Assembly: GCF_000002995.4 (NCBI RefSeq)
Contig: NW_025062479.1
Location: 7,555,721 to 7,619,720, forward strand
Direction: 5' to 3'
DNA from: Brugia malayi
Taxonomy: Eukaryota; Nematoda; Chromadorea; Rhabditida; Onchocercidae
DNA: 64,000 bases
The position numbers and the translations under genes are program-made. Under the pieces are notes generated by a model. The model did not search any database, was not told the origin of the DNA, and was given only the letters and a program-made list of their open reading frames with translations. Shown here piece by piece: positions 13,101 to 26,056 of this stretch. Every line of letters begins with the position of its first letter. Positions within the stretch are counted from its first letter, which is position 1.

Positions 13101-14761
13101 ACATTTCTTTTGTCAAATTAAGCTAAGGTTTCCAGCAGCATGTAAAGTTATTACAGTGGTTAGCGCGTTCGATAATAAGCGGAATTCGCCAGCCGCGATG
13201 TTCTACTATTCCGAGAGCCAAAAATTTCTTGTGCATTCTTTAAAATCAACAGTCACCAAATACTTTGAAACTATCTCATATTAAGGCAAGAATAGATACG
13301 AGGAAGCGGATGACATACTGGTATACAGCGGGGTAACTGCAGTCGATTATAATGCGATATGTTGTCCAACACAGCAATGTATAAGCGGATACACAAAGGT
13401 TGTAATAAGAGAAATGGGGTACGGTGAGCTTATGCATGTGTTATAGGAAGAGCAAGAAAGAGACAGGAGGGGTGAGATAGAACTTCAAATCGAAAAATGA
13501 GAATTTTCCATTCCGAAAAAATTACTACTAGACAAGGCTCACTACAATTAACGTGACTAGTAATCAACTGTAGCAGATATTCTTTATGTGCTAGGAATAT
13601 GAGTCAGTATTGTTCGATTCATGCTTATATGTTAAATATTTCGAGAGACAGTAAATAGACATTTTTTTCTATTCGAAATCAGAATTTTAAACTAATGTAA
13701 GTATAGAAGCATACCACCACAGTTGATTCAATAAAAGTAAAAACAATCATGGTCATCGCTCAACATATTGAAACACATAACATTCCCACATCCACAATCT
13801 TTTAATCGTCAGTTGTCTCATATCTTTTGCGTTTATATTATTTACAAAAGTTTCGCATGACATCAATCTATAAGATGGCCTATATGGGATGATTTAACTG
13901 TTCTGATATATTAAGCAAATAGACGTTACAAGATAGCAGGAGTACGAGTTGCATTACAATCAACAAAAGGTCATGCTAAGCAACTGGGCGGTTGTGGATA
14001 GCGTAGAAATCATCTAGAAAAAGCACAACTTTATTTATATGTAAACTTTTAGACGATGATAGCGCAATGTTTCCTTCATGTGGGAGACTGCTTATCAAGC
14101 AAAAGCGATCATGAGCTTTCGTAAGATTACAAACTTTTAAGAATTCATTTTAATATGACTGCTGGTTGACCATCAGTGGTAAAGTGCATATATTGCATCG
14201 TTCAAAAATGCTTCGGTGAATGCCAGTGGAATTTGTATGAAACTTCATGTCTCTAAATAACCAGACACCATCAAGTTTCCTTCCAGTAACAACTGTTTTT
14301 GCGTCAATAATTTCTTTAATAAGCTACAATAACTTAGAAATCTATTTGAGACATTACGGCCGCTCCAGAAATGATGGGGTACATTAATCTGCAATGTCTG
14401 TTAAGTTCTTGCAGTGCAAGTTATGTTTCTACTTATCAAGGGAATATATGATACAAGCGTCCATTAAGGCTCAACATTTGCCACTTTCAAATGAACGATA
14501 GCCTATTTAAAACAGCACCAAACCTTGCTTACATTTCAGTACGTCCTGACGCTACTTCTTCCAACCACACGTTGTATTATTTTGCTGAGTCAATCTGAAC
14601 AATTTTCCCTCTGAAGTGGTATTACATTCCAATATGTACAACGGTCCTAACGAGAATTGGCCATTGGCCAAATTTTTTGTACGAATAAAGCTTGGATTTT
14701 AGTTGGGTGGATAGCAGTGTGTATTAATGTGGCTTGCTTGTCGTTGCAGGTGTATAGATTT
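10113..14761. other. Intergenic region between divergent mep-1 (-) and ADA3 (+)
   Basis: I see no gene that can be supported. Two patches, about 10830-10970 and 12400-12560, are clearly richer in GC and CG dinucleotides than the surrounding AT-rich DNA and could be promoter-proximal. Open frames there (for example 10689-10961 and 12233-12619 on the minus strand) show no domain and no in-phase splice partners. A tRNA-like patch at about 13150-13215 lacks a B box and is not called. Confidence 0.45.
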
Positions 14762-14817
14762 GGTATTCAGGCGTCACACACACAGCCAATGGGCACTTTA
14801 GAACGATTAGAAAGATC
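14762..14817 (+). promoter_or_regulatory. Acceptor plus upstream ORF overlapping the ADA3 start
   Basis: GGTATTCAG ends at 14770 and could be a trans-splice or 5'UTR acceptor. From it, the leader contains an ATG at 14789 that opens a 10-codon frame. This frame ends with TGA at 14819-14821, so its stop overlaps the main ATG at 14818 as ATGA. The arrangement is visible in the sequence; a regulatory role is inference. The main frame is also open upstream through this leader. Confidence 0.35.
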
Positions 14818-17800
14818 ATGAAATATAGGAGAATAGAGAGTTCGCATTTGTCGAGATCGCCTAGTTCTTCACTGCCGTACAAGCTCTCTCGAATTCCGGA
14901 TGACAGATCCGAGCAACTTATGAACGGTGAGCTCTTTCGTTTCCTTCATTTTCACTGTTGTTGCTGCTTCATCATCCACTAGAGTTATTCTACTGATAAT
15001 ATGGCGCTTCACTTTTCATAATTTAAGACCGTCTTGTCGTGCGAGGTTTTCTTCTCTATCTCAACCATAGTCATCGTTTTAAAGCAGGTCAGGATCGTCA
15101 TTAACGTATGAAGTTTTTTGGTAAAGATATATATTGATCGTATAAATCCGTTGTGGGCAGGATCATTATAAACTGTGCTGAACTTCAGGCAGTCGTATTA
15201 GCCTACCTCGTTATTTATTGATCACATTTGAGAATTGTTTTAGTTTCCAGATTCTGACTACATGGTTCATTTTTTTTCTTTGTTTACAGGCGCATTATCT
15301 CCCTTACATACAAGACGTGGACCTCTGAATGATTTGGTGACGCCAACGCCAGATTTTGCCGAATTTGATTGTGTGCGTGAATGTCCCAAACTGCTAGCCG
15401 TAACAAGTGATGGAGACTGCCAGAATGTTGCAGTTGCATTCTCTGACTTGGTCTTTTCTTAACTTTATAAAGTCATTTAGTCCTGCTGTTGCCACTAGGA
15501 TAAATTTAACATAAAACTTCTGTTTTAGTGTATAACCACAGACGTGGTCCATGCAACGGTAAAAGTACCTAAATTTTTCATACCGCTGGTTACAGCTAAT
15601 TTCAGGACAAATTACAAATAGAGTTGGAGCAAATACTGGTGCACACGACTGATCATCAAAAAAAAATTTATGGAGAGATTACTTTCTTGACTACTGGCGA
15701 TTACCCTTCTGATGATATCTCCATCAGGCTCATGCCTGTATATGAGCTTAAAACTTCGGAACCTCTACCCAGCTGCAGTAAAGAAATTGAGAGAGAACCG
15801 TGAGTTAGTTTTTGAGGTGATTTGCTTAACAGTAACTCAGATTTTTCAAAAAATTTTTCCTTTTATTACTTTTAACAAAGATATCTGTTATTGCATGACT
15901 ATGTCAATTTTTTTCTCTATTCAGAATAGTGGAAGATTCGTGTATGGATGGTGAAATAAATTGGCTGGATGAAGGTTTTGATGTTTGGCCACCAGTCAAT
16001 TTGTCCCAAAAATTCTGGGTTTTCGCTCGCGAATATCTTGATCCCGTAGATGAAGAATACTTGCATCAGTGGTGGTTAAGTATTGTTCAGCTTTTTAAGA
16101 ATGATAGTGTCTCGAAGTTGCAGTCTGGTTTATGTCCAGGTAATTGGGCTTGTGTCTTTATTTCAGGATGACTATAAAAACAGTGTTTAACTACGTTGTC
16201 CTTCCATAGATATATTGGAATTTTGGATATCAAAGGTGCCAAGGTAATGTTGCATTAAGGAAGCGTAGTTGCAAAGATATTTTTGGATCTGAAACAATAG
16301 GGAATTCTACACTTGAGATTCTTGAGAATTTTCGCTTACTGTTTGCTATTACAATATTTGCTAGAAAGAGCGAATGTATAGCTGCAGAAATGGAAAAATG
16401 AGTCACTGGTAAGCCGAGTGATGAAAGTTTGTGGATCAGATGAATATTGTTCAGCCTGTCATTGTCAAGTATTTCGGAAATTTTAAAAGTAAATATAACT
16501 TTACTTTTTATTACAGTGACAGCAAAGAAAAGTAATTGTTGTGACGCCGTACTGCACGATGGTAAAGCCAGCTCTCTACCTTCTTTTTCGAAATGGTGTG
16601 CTCCCGCATCACTTCACTGGAATAAGTAATGATGCTTAGCTTTTTAGATTCTGAGACATTGAATTCATTACCATATTTGGTTTTGAATTTCGAAGAAATA
16701 TATACATTTTTGAGTTGCAGTTACAATGGATTTAAGTAGTTTTATGTTTCTACTCATACTTACTTCCAGGTCTTTCATAGTGAGTAAAAATATCGCCTCA
16801 CCCGCAAGGTTAAAACTGTTTAACAGTGACTCATCGCCACCGCCGAATAAAATAGCACGGTAATTGATATAAACAGATTTCTTGGAAGAGGAAATTTTGA
16901 TCAGTCTTGTTTGTTCATTATTACAATATTCCTTTAGATTTGAAAAAAAACCGTCGTCACAATCACCAAGGAAAACTACATCATTGCTCAATGATCTCAT
17001 CAGCGCGTATGTCAGTGAGAGAATTGGTAACTTAGGTAATCATTACAATGGTGTGCTTCCGAAATTGGATAAAAAAAGCTGCCCTCCTAGTAAGACCTAT
17101 GTTTATATTTTGGGAAAACTACTGTAATGTAAGATTAATGCATTAAAGATGGTAGTACAAGGAAGATCTTATTTGGATTTTAATCAGTCATATTTGTTCA
17201 AGTACTTCCCATTTATTTTTAGAAGAGTTTCACATTTTAGAGAAAGATTCGTTCTCACTGGTTCAGCTTGAAACTAACGACTGGTTAATCAAAAATGAAG
17301 GAGCTGAAAGGGAGGATGCATTTCCAGTCGCTCATCTTAATGGCCTAAATTATGGAGGAAATGTTGCAGCCAATTGTGGAGACACATTAGAAATGCTAAA
17401 TTGTGCTTTAGCCGATTACCTCCGTAGATTTGGTAATAAACTGTCTATCAGTTTTTCTAGAGATTCAAATAGGGCATTTCTTTTATATAATTTAGTAAAT
17501 TTAATGAATAAGCTCTTAAACTTTCAGATGAAGAGCCTGATGTAAACAAATGCAGCAAAGTTATCCAAGAAATCGGACCAGAAGGTGTGGAAGAGTTAGT
17601 TAGGAAATCTCCATCCGGCAAAAAAGATTACAGTGAGGTTAGCAGCTTCATTTTATGACGAGATACTTGATTGGTTAAGATATTTTATTTATTAGATTTT
17701 GTTTTGTGGATTTTGATCATCATATTTTCTAATACAGGATGAAGTATCTGCAGCCTTAAAGAAATTGCAAACGGAGCTTACTGAAAAAGAGATATCGTGG

Positions 17801-18224
17801 CGTAATGTGGTTGCTAAAATTTGGCATCGTTTACTCGCGGAGTATTTGCGCATGAAGTTAGAGCAAGCACTTGACAAAGCAGATCAGGACGTTAGCTTTT
17901 CCATCTTGTAAAGGCTTTAATTTTATCTAGTCTTTTAAATAGTTTTGGTTGCTGTAGCATCTGATTATCAATTACTTTAATTATTCTTTGTTGTTTAGTT
18001 CTCATCTTTTAGTATTTTTTCAAAGCGTCCTAAGTACTTGACATATGTAACGAATTTTCTAGATGTTTGAAATATATGACAAATATTATTCCGAATTTCC
18101 AAGACGACGACCAATGAATGAACAGGAAAGGGAGGAATGTCGATGTGTTTTTCAACGAAGGAATGCTGTAGCCCAGGCGTATTACGGCAAAAAATATTCT
18201 TTAAACAAATGGAGTAAGCATTAG
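14818..18224 (+). CDS. TADA3: ADA3/TADA3, adaptor subunit of the SAGA/ATAC histone acetyltransferase modules
   Basis: ADA3 joins ADA2 and the GCN5/PCAF acetyltransferase in nuclear coactivator complexes. Exons: 14818-14926, 15290-15426 (or 15399), 15606-15799, 15925-16139, 16517-16625, 16938-17089, 17223-17432, 17528-17637, 17738-17890 and 18063-18224, about 516 residues against about 430 in human. Matches to the family are: an N-terminal FDCVRECPKLLAV resembling the human CPRYTAVLA; an amphipathic DKLQIELEQIL; the central FWVFAREYLDPVDEEYLHQW, matching human FWASVEPYC...EEV; and a C-terminal ADA3 domain with LKKLQTELTEKEISW, RLLAEYLRMKLEQALDKAD and a final helix ending in NKWSKH then stop. 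An in-frame 30-base exon at 15529-15558 is possible. The middle (17223-17432) carries residues with no human counterpart. The family call rests on remembered human sequence and spacing along the whole length. Confidence 0.8.
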
Positions 18225-21200
18225 GATTTAATTAGAATTTTCAGCAGAAAATAACACCAATTTAACTAGTGTCATACTGTACCGTGTCTTCATTAATTTC
18301 GGTTTTATTGTACCCTCAAGCCACAGCTTCCCAAACTCTGCTTTTTTCTTTGGTTTTTGTCACTATTGAAACTGCCACTTGACAAGGTAAATGTGCTGTG
18401 GTTTCTGTACTTCAGTACACATTGTAGGTAAGTTTTATTTATTATGGTGCATGCGTAATTTATCAGTGGTATCAAATACATACGATAATATGTTTGAAAT
18501 GCGAAGTTTTGTCCCTTATTGCAGTTAGTTGCGATGCATGTCCCAATCTTGTGAAGAAATTTTCGTCCCTTTAGATGTGGTTAGAGCAAATGAAGTAATA
18601 ATTCCTCTTTCTTCCTTGTTTGTACGTAGTCCTTCCGTTAGCTATTTTATCTGTAGTTAGGTGATTGCCCTTGATTTATTTTATAACATTTTTCATCCTT
18701 TTTTTTTTTTGGATTATTTATGAAAAATTTCTTAAACTTTTGTGTAGTAAATAAACGAAATTTTCAGATAAGATAGGTTGTGTCAAGGATCTGAAATTCG
18801 ACATATGTCCGAAAAACAAGGGTCTGGATAGAAATAACGATTATAAAATATGTCTTATAAATAATGTCGAGTTCTGCAGTGAGTATGAAATTGGAAGTTA
18901 GAGGAAATTTCTGTTCAGGCTTTCTCCTGTGAAATTTGAAAAGTGTTGAGCTAGGGTTAATTAGTGCTCTGTCGTAGATCAATTGGCAATCTAGTGAGAA
19001 CCGTATATTTCCGTGGGCATGTTCAATGCTTGGAATAATTCGAAATTAAGCACATTATCCATAAAAACTTGTGAGAGACTCCAGAAAATACATATTAATC
19101 GCTATAATTTGTTAGTATCATGGTTTCAGAAAATAGATCTTGAATCGAGTAGTAATAAAAATTAAGATTGAAATTATATTCAAATTGCATGTTCATGGTG
19201 CTTGCTGATGCGATTAACACTGTAAAGAAATTGGTTCATCTCATGAACTTTCTGAAACTTGATCAATAATTTTTTAACTGATTTCTACTACCTCGACATG
19301 CTATTCATGATGAATGCATTTTTGTGCAAGGCTTAAGAGTTCTTTTTTTTTTTTTTTGGTATTATGCAAAAACTTGTGGAGGCATGGATGTGAGTAGGTG
19401 AATTTCGATGTAGCTTTCTAGTTTGAGGAGTAAGGAGAGCACAACATCAGAAGAGTTAGGCGCAAAGGTTGTATTGCAAATGTTGTATTTCAAAAGTTCT
19501 ATTGAAAGTTTGTATTGCAAATGTATCTCTATCCAGGATTGTAAATTATGCATTATTGTTTTGCCCAGTTAAGTGCTCGGTGCGAGCTTTGTAGTTATAT
19601 TTATCACGTTTTCTTGAATATGATGATTTACTGTTTTGCCGTTTCATTGTGATATGGTTTTTGACAAATTTTGCACTTAATAATTTTTAGACTTTAAATT
19701 GTACAGTCCATTCTAAGAAATTGTACCTTAATGAATTTCTGGAATGCATTCAGATAACATTGATTCTAGTGTAAAGTTTTTATAATATGAATTTCATTAG
19801 AAGTCTTACTTTATTCACTGTAAAAGTTGCTGTCAATGTAGCAGGAGCTGATCCATTTTATATTGCTTTGGCGCAATAGTTCGAAAGGCGCTTGGGTTCA
19901 CATACGCAATATTGATTTATGAGTGAAGTAGTTCTAGCACCTTAGCGGTAATCTTGTCCAAAACGTTAAAAATTTTTAACGGGTTCATAATTTGTTTTCA
20001 ACTGGAAAAGACTGTACGTGATCTCAGGGTAGTGAACTACCATTTTTCATGCCTGTCATTATTAGATTTAATCTTACTCCATGATTTTTGTTTTCAGGAT
20101 AGGCTTGAAGTAGCTGATTCAATGTAGAAATATTAAATATAGGAATGTATTAGATTTGTCTGATAGAAATAAACTGATGTTAACAACTCAATAGAATTAT
20201 CAAGGAATAAAAGGGGGAAAGAGAGATTACTCGTTAATCTAGAGCACCTGAATTGCTGTCTTTAACTACTAATTCAAACATATCCATGATAAATGATTTT
20301 TCCTCTGGCAATCTTTGTCTTCCCCTTCAGATACATTTCGAGTAGTCCTTCACTGAATCAAATTAAAGAAGAAAGTTCGTTATACTGCTGGGCACATCTT
20401 ACGTACTTAATCCTTGTTACTTCAGCACTAGTAGAATGGAAAAACAGTCGAAATAAAAAGTGGTAGTGACAGTTTTGAAAGTAACATATGAAGAAACCTG
20501 AGTCAAATTTGAAAAAATTTGAAGAGTTATTTAAGGGCCTGAAAATTACTAACTGACTATGATCGTAAACATTTGTTGATAAAAACCACGATGATCATAA
20601 AACATGATGTATGAATGATAACTATTCGCATCATTAACAAAGAGTAATGCGCGTTCCTTACTAAATGAAATTATAGTAATATACTCACAAAATTCTCTCG
20701 AAATATGGATTAATGATTAAAACGGTTCAATAAAATATATGAAAAAGGAATAGCAATGTCAAAAACCAAAATATTTGTTCCAAAAAGAAACGGCTGATAT
20801 ACGCATGGAAATTCGATTTTTTTTTTCTACAGTCACAATTCACTATGAATTTTGCGACCTTCATGACTTTAGTTCTTGAAGACCTAGCAAACCTTTGAAG
20901 TTATTAAAATTAATGGGTGTGGTTTATTTAGATTTTGAATTCAACTGTTCTGATCAATTTTTTTTTTTTTTTTGCAAACGATTCGACGAGACTAGAAGGT
21001 TGATACCACACTTCAGCATGGTACTCCAGAATGGTTTATACTATGCTTTGCAGAAGAGGCAAGTTTTCACATTCGTTCCGTCCTTATGAGATTGGTATCA
21101 TATTTTCAATTAGTTTCAGGAAATCCGCAATATTTTGAAAACAGAATTTTTCAGAGCTGGCACGGCTTGATGGAAATGAAGAAAAATGCTTAATCTTATT

Positions 21201-22925
21201 GGTGGAATGGAATCTACACACTAGTGGACGATTTTTGTTTCTTGAAAATGGTAAAAAAGTGCAGCTTAATTTTTATTCATGGAGTTATGTAGAGGCGAGC
21301 GTTATTTGAATCTATCTAGGGGATCGCAAATCATCTGACGTCCATTTTAACAAAACATTTTGCCTCCACGTGCTCTTTTTTTTTCCAAGTTTTATCACTT
21401 GTTTTGTGCTCTTCCAGATTATTTAAAATGCAGTTTTATGATAAAACAGCCGAAACCTCAATACCGTTATGATTGGTATTTCCCTACAAATCAAACAAGG
21501 ATGAGATTACCAAAAAATTTACTATCCGTCTTTAATAAACTAATAATGTTTGAAACAATGAAGGGAATTCTGAATTCTACACTTTTGTCTGCTTATGACA
21601 TGCGTTTAATAAGTGATATCAACTAGCTTTCACTGGAAACTGCTGTAGTTTCAACGTGCTTGAGAAAGTTACTGCATCCGGTAAACAGTTGAAACAAAGA
21701 ACGGAACAGTTCCGTTAATCTGATATTCACTCTAAGTTGTCTGCCGTGATTAACTTATTCAATTTAGATCTGAAGTGATTTAAAAATCAGTTCTTCAAAA
21801 AATGGGAGTCATACAAGCACTGCAGTTTTCTGACATACATGAAAATCCTTGTATTATTTAACAGCTTTAAAACCGCGGCTTGTCAACTCATCACTCAGAT
21901 CTAATTATTACCGAGGTTAATATTACCTTGTTTAGCTGTTCTCCTCTGCAGTATTGTAAATCATGAGTCTTGTTATGAGTTAATGCTTCCTATATAAGGA
22001 GCCTTCTAGATAACAATCTGATATTCACTGCCATCCTGCAACTATATCCTCAAGTTTACTAATATTGTTCAATAACTACGATCAACGATAATCTTTATCT
22101 CAATAAAATAAAGATTAATCAAATGTTGTTGTCGCCACAGTGGCGAAGCTATAACGTAGTGAACAAAGGCTATTGTTTTAAGTGATTTTAATCTACTTTG
22201 TAATCTTAACACCCATAAAATCCCTCCCAATTTTCTTCCTTGCAAAGCCATTCATTATAGTTCCTTGTTTGGTAGGGCTCGGTTGCGAGGTGTCTAGTTT
22301 GCTTGTATCTTTAAATGTTTTATAATTAAGTTACATTTGTGTGTTATGTATCAATTCATTATTGTAATGTCGTATAGTTTTTAATGTTAACCTGTGGTTT
22401 AATTACCCAAGTTTGAGGCTTGAATAGTAAAGTATTTCACGAAGACTCCCACAGTACATGTACACAGACCGGAACCAGTACAAATTCGAGATTCTACCAG
22501 TATCGAGGACAAAGAAGTCAACGATCTGAACCATCAAGAAAGGAACCTACTTTGTTTCACAAGGAAACAGGGCAGTAAGAAAGAAATTCTAAATTCGCTT
22601 TTACAGTCGTTTTCTCTGCAAAACAACAGTATTTGGCTCTTCAATCTACTCGAATCAGACCACATTCCACGGCAACAATGATTTGATGCCGGAGGTGAGG
22701 TTAAATAAAGGAAGAACTGTTAACATTGTTAAATTCTAATATAATTTACAGTTAGTAAGGAACGACAAACAACAAAAAAATAATTGGGGACAAATTCCAA
22801 AACGTATTCTGTGTTAACAATATAAATAAGTAGCAGTGCAAATATGCTCAGATACATGGAAGATGATTATTAAATGAATGATTTATTACGTGACATTGCA
22901 ACTTTGTCCAAGGAATATTAAACAA
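18225..22925. other. Gene-poor AT-rich DNA downstream of ADA3
   Basis: There is no open frame with a recognisable domain or consistent splicing. ADA3's 3'UTR lies at the left end. A patch at about 21640-22700 differs in texture, with a TATATAAGG at about 21990 and a small CGCCAC/GTGGCG dyad near 22132. It could include a decayed LTR belonging to the BEL/Pao remnant next door, but I could not find a matching second LTR. Confidence 0.4.
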
Positions 22926-25700
22926 TCTATGGATTTAATATAATTTTAATTCTACATATTATAAATCGGTTTTTTCCGACATTCCTGTCGAAAGATGAAA
23001 CCTTCAGAAGGATGAATGGTCTTATCGGTTTGAACTTGTCGTTTTGCACCATTTCTAATCTGTAGATCAAAAGGTTTTTCACGTCCATTAACTTTACGAA
23101 TTGGTTTGCCGGACTTCGATGGTTAAATTGTTGAATTTGCTTCATCATAGACTTCCAAGGAGTAAAATATGTGTACTGGTCGTTTATCATGTGTTAATTC
23201 TATTGAGGAATTTTTTACTTCTTTATTTCTTCTTTCTTTAGTTTCTTTTATCCTGGCTAATTTCCATACACCGTGAGGAACTTTTCATTTGTTAACCAAT
23301 ACATATTCTTTCTCATGAAGTGTTCTTGTTACTACATTTTTTAGGAAGAGTGTTCTCTTTTAGTTCGTTCTCGAAGACTGGTCAAATACTCTTTTCTGCG
23401 TTTGTCCCAAAATGTATCCAATTTCCTTGGTACCTAATTTGTGAGAGGAAAATTCTTCCTGATCGCTGTCGTTAACAATTGAAATAACGAAGGAAGCAAT
23501 AGGCAAGATAAAATCAATCGGACATATGATTACGTTATCTTCAAAGTTTATGTTAGTGGCCGAGTATTTAATATACCTTCGACTTCTACCATTTTTTATT
23601 CTCTTCCCCTTAATAACTTCCCACCAATGGCTCTTCTCATGGCCTATTTGCTTACTCCAATTGTTCACTCATAAATTCCACTACTTGATAGGTTTTTTGT
23701 ATGATACTCTTCCAGATTATTCCTTTATTTGCTAGGAAAAATGCATATTTCGGTCCATAATGGTCTAAAAACTAATTGGAACTGGCTATCATTATCACTT
23801 AAGACTAATTTAGAATAACCTCGTCGGGTTTAAGAAGGTTCTACCAGTTCTGCTCTTGTTGTGAAACATATAAAGAAAGCTACCCATCTTTTATGCCTGT
23901 TTCAGTTCCGTTAGGAAGAGGACCCGTATAATCCAATCCAAGATGTGTGAATTTGGAAGCGCATGGCTCAGGTTTCTAGAAGACTAGGCATAACGGAAAC
24001 TTGAATGGCTTTGCTTTCCATCCTAATTAGGTTCTACCTTTGGGTTTTGTAGTCAGAATTCTGTTCTCAATTTTGAAAGTGTATGAGCAATTCCAGTATG
24101 ATGTGTTCTATGAAAAGTTCAGTTATGGGATTATGTCGCGACAATTAAATTGGATGTAGACTGCCTTTATTCAATTCGGAATTTTCCAATCGATTTTTGA
24201 ATTTCCACTAGCAATTTTCTTTATTATACTATGGATTATTTATTTATTTATTCTCTCTGATTGTGCTTACCTAATCAATACCTTCATTGCTAATTTGCAA
24301 TCATTTGTTGTAAGCTGACCGTTTATCGTTAATAAGATTGTAACCATGGTATTTGTCTTCTTATTGTAATTTTATGAATTTAAGAGTTCATGCAGTTATT
24401 CTTATTAATCTTGACACTTACTGAAACGACTCGCATCTATAAGTTTAAAACTTGTTTTTGTAATTTTCTTGTTACTTTCACGAGGATTTCACTTTCTTCA
24501 TTTTTAAAGTCTCCATCGAAATTATATTCTTTTGTGCCAGCTGGTTTCCTTCTTTACCAGCCATTATGGTCTTTTTTCCACTATATTTCGTAGACCTTAA
24601 GTTCTGTTGGAGAAAGTCCATTTGTTTCATTATCCTCTGGATTATTTTTCCCTAGAATGTACAAGCATAACTCGATTTTGTACAAATTTTGGTAGTAGTA
24701 GGGAATGGCTCTGTGGTGCACATTTAAAATCTGACCATAAAGTTACTGGTACATTTTGGAATTCTAACTGATTTGTTACAAAATGAGCTGCTCGTACTCC
24801 AATAAGTATGTCTTACTGAGATGCTATGAATTGTAAAATTGTTTCTTTAGACAGATTCCTTTAATTCTAAAGGTTTTAAGATGACCTGGATAACATCTAT
24901 TTTGGGATTCAAATTGAATCAAGAATTTTTTCAAATCAGTTTGCTTCTGCTCGATCTTTGTTGAGAATAAATTTGTTGAATTCATTGTCATTTGAAAGAA
25001 ATTCCATTAACGCTTCTTTGAAGAAAGATTTCATATCTTCATAATTTTTGAATGCTTCTTGGGTTGCTTTATCTGGTGATATAACATTGTTAAGTAGTAG
25101 AGATTTTTCTACATTTCCAATGCAATTTCGCTTCCATGAGTTTTTAGGTGATAGTTGGGAGTGGCAGAAAATAAAAGGGAAGATGATATCACCTCAAATA
25201 GAACTCTTTGGATGCAGCAGCATACCGTGTTGTCTTTGATAACTTGTCTTTAAATATCCTTCAATCAAAGGAATCCAATACAGTTTCGTTCTGGTGGAAA
25301 TAATTTCAGTTATAAAGATGTCTTTTTAGTATCGGCTATTCTTACATTTTCCACCATTTTGAATGGAATGAATACGAACCGCAATATAGAACATCGTTTA
25401 AACTTTTCATCCCTTTAAGGTGAGCAGAAGCATCGTAAACGATTCTTAATTCTGTTATTGATTTGCTTCATAATTAACAAATATATATAGAAGTATATAA
25501 CAACCTGATTGAAGTCTAAGACTAATTCTTAAATAATATTGCATTGCATTTGGCCTTGAATTATTTCATTGTGCCGATTAAGTGTTCATTTGTCCACATG
25601 AAATCGTCTAATTAATGCTTTCAGTCTTCCGAGACAAAAATCGTATTTATCGTTTAGGTTAACATTTAAATATCTTTCTGTTTGATCGACCTTTTTTAAC
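22926..25700 (-). mobile_element. Decayed BEL/Pao LTR retrotransposon pol remnant
   Basis: Reading the minus strand from high to low coordinates, broken frames follow the order of a BEL/Pao pol. About 25430 reads ELRIVYDASAHLKGMKSLND, the reverse transcriptase DASA motif. About 25080-24960 has FKEALMEFLSND..FN, seen in the same family. About 24740-24650 reads TLWSDFKCAPQS...KFVQNRV, an RNase H-like piece. About 23950-23850 reads HLGLDYTGPLPNGTE and then VAFFICFTTRA, the integrase core region. About 23300-22950 reads VPHGVWKLARIKE and a final RPVHIFYSLEV-like segment, the BEL/Pao integrase tail. Many stops and frameshifts interrupt it and no intact frame exceeds about 100 codons, so it cannot encode a working protein. 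LTR borders and target-site duplications were not resolved. Confidence 0.75.
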
Positions 25701-26016
25701 TATATTTCCTTTGACAGTTTAATAGGGTACATGACATTTTTTTTTATTGACTGAATTTATGTAGAAATAGAAGAGTCTAACCTTGTAGGTCTCACTTTTT
25801 TCATTTCTGGATTGTTTTGTTGACCTGTAATACATCCATTGTAGCATATTGAAATATAAAGTCAAGTTTCAAATCCCCAAACTCATCCCAGTTAGTTGGC
25901 ATTCTAAGTCGCTTATTACTCTCAGGTATTCGTGTCCTTTTTCAATTCACTACTTTCTCATACTTTTTGGTCTATTTTACTTAGTTTTTATGAACTGTTC
26001 GACTCTGCAATCTATG

Positions 26017-26056
26017 CGAAGCTCGAAAACAGTTTTAAAACTGTTTTCGAGCTTCG
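26017..26056. repeat. 40-base perfect palindrome
   Basis: CGAAGCTCGAAAACAGTTTT is followed at once by its exact reverse complement with no spacer. It could extrude as a 20-bp hairpin or mark a small inverted duplication. No coding frame uses it convincingly. Confidence 0.95.

Noticed and set aside
13150..13215. tRNA-like patch containing CAGTGGTTAGCGCGTTCGATAA
   Set aside because: It resembles a tRNA D-arm and anticodon start, but no proper B box (GGTTCGANTCC) or closing acceptor stem follows. At best it is a decayed tRNA or SINE fragment.
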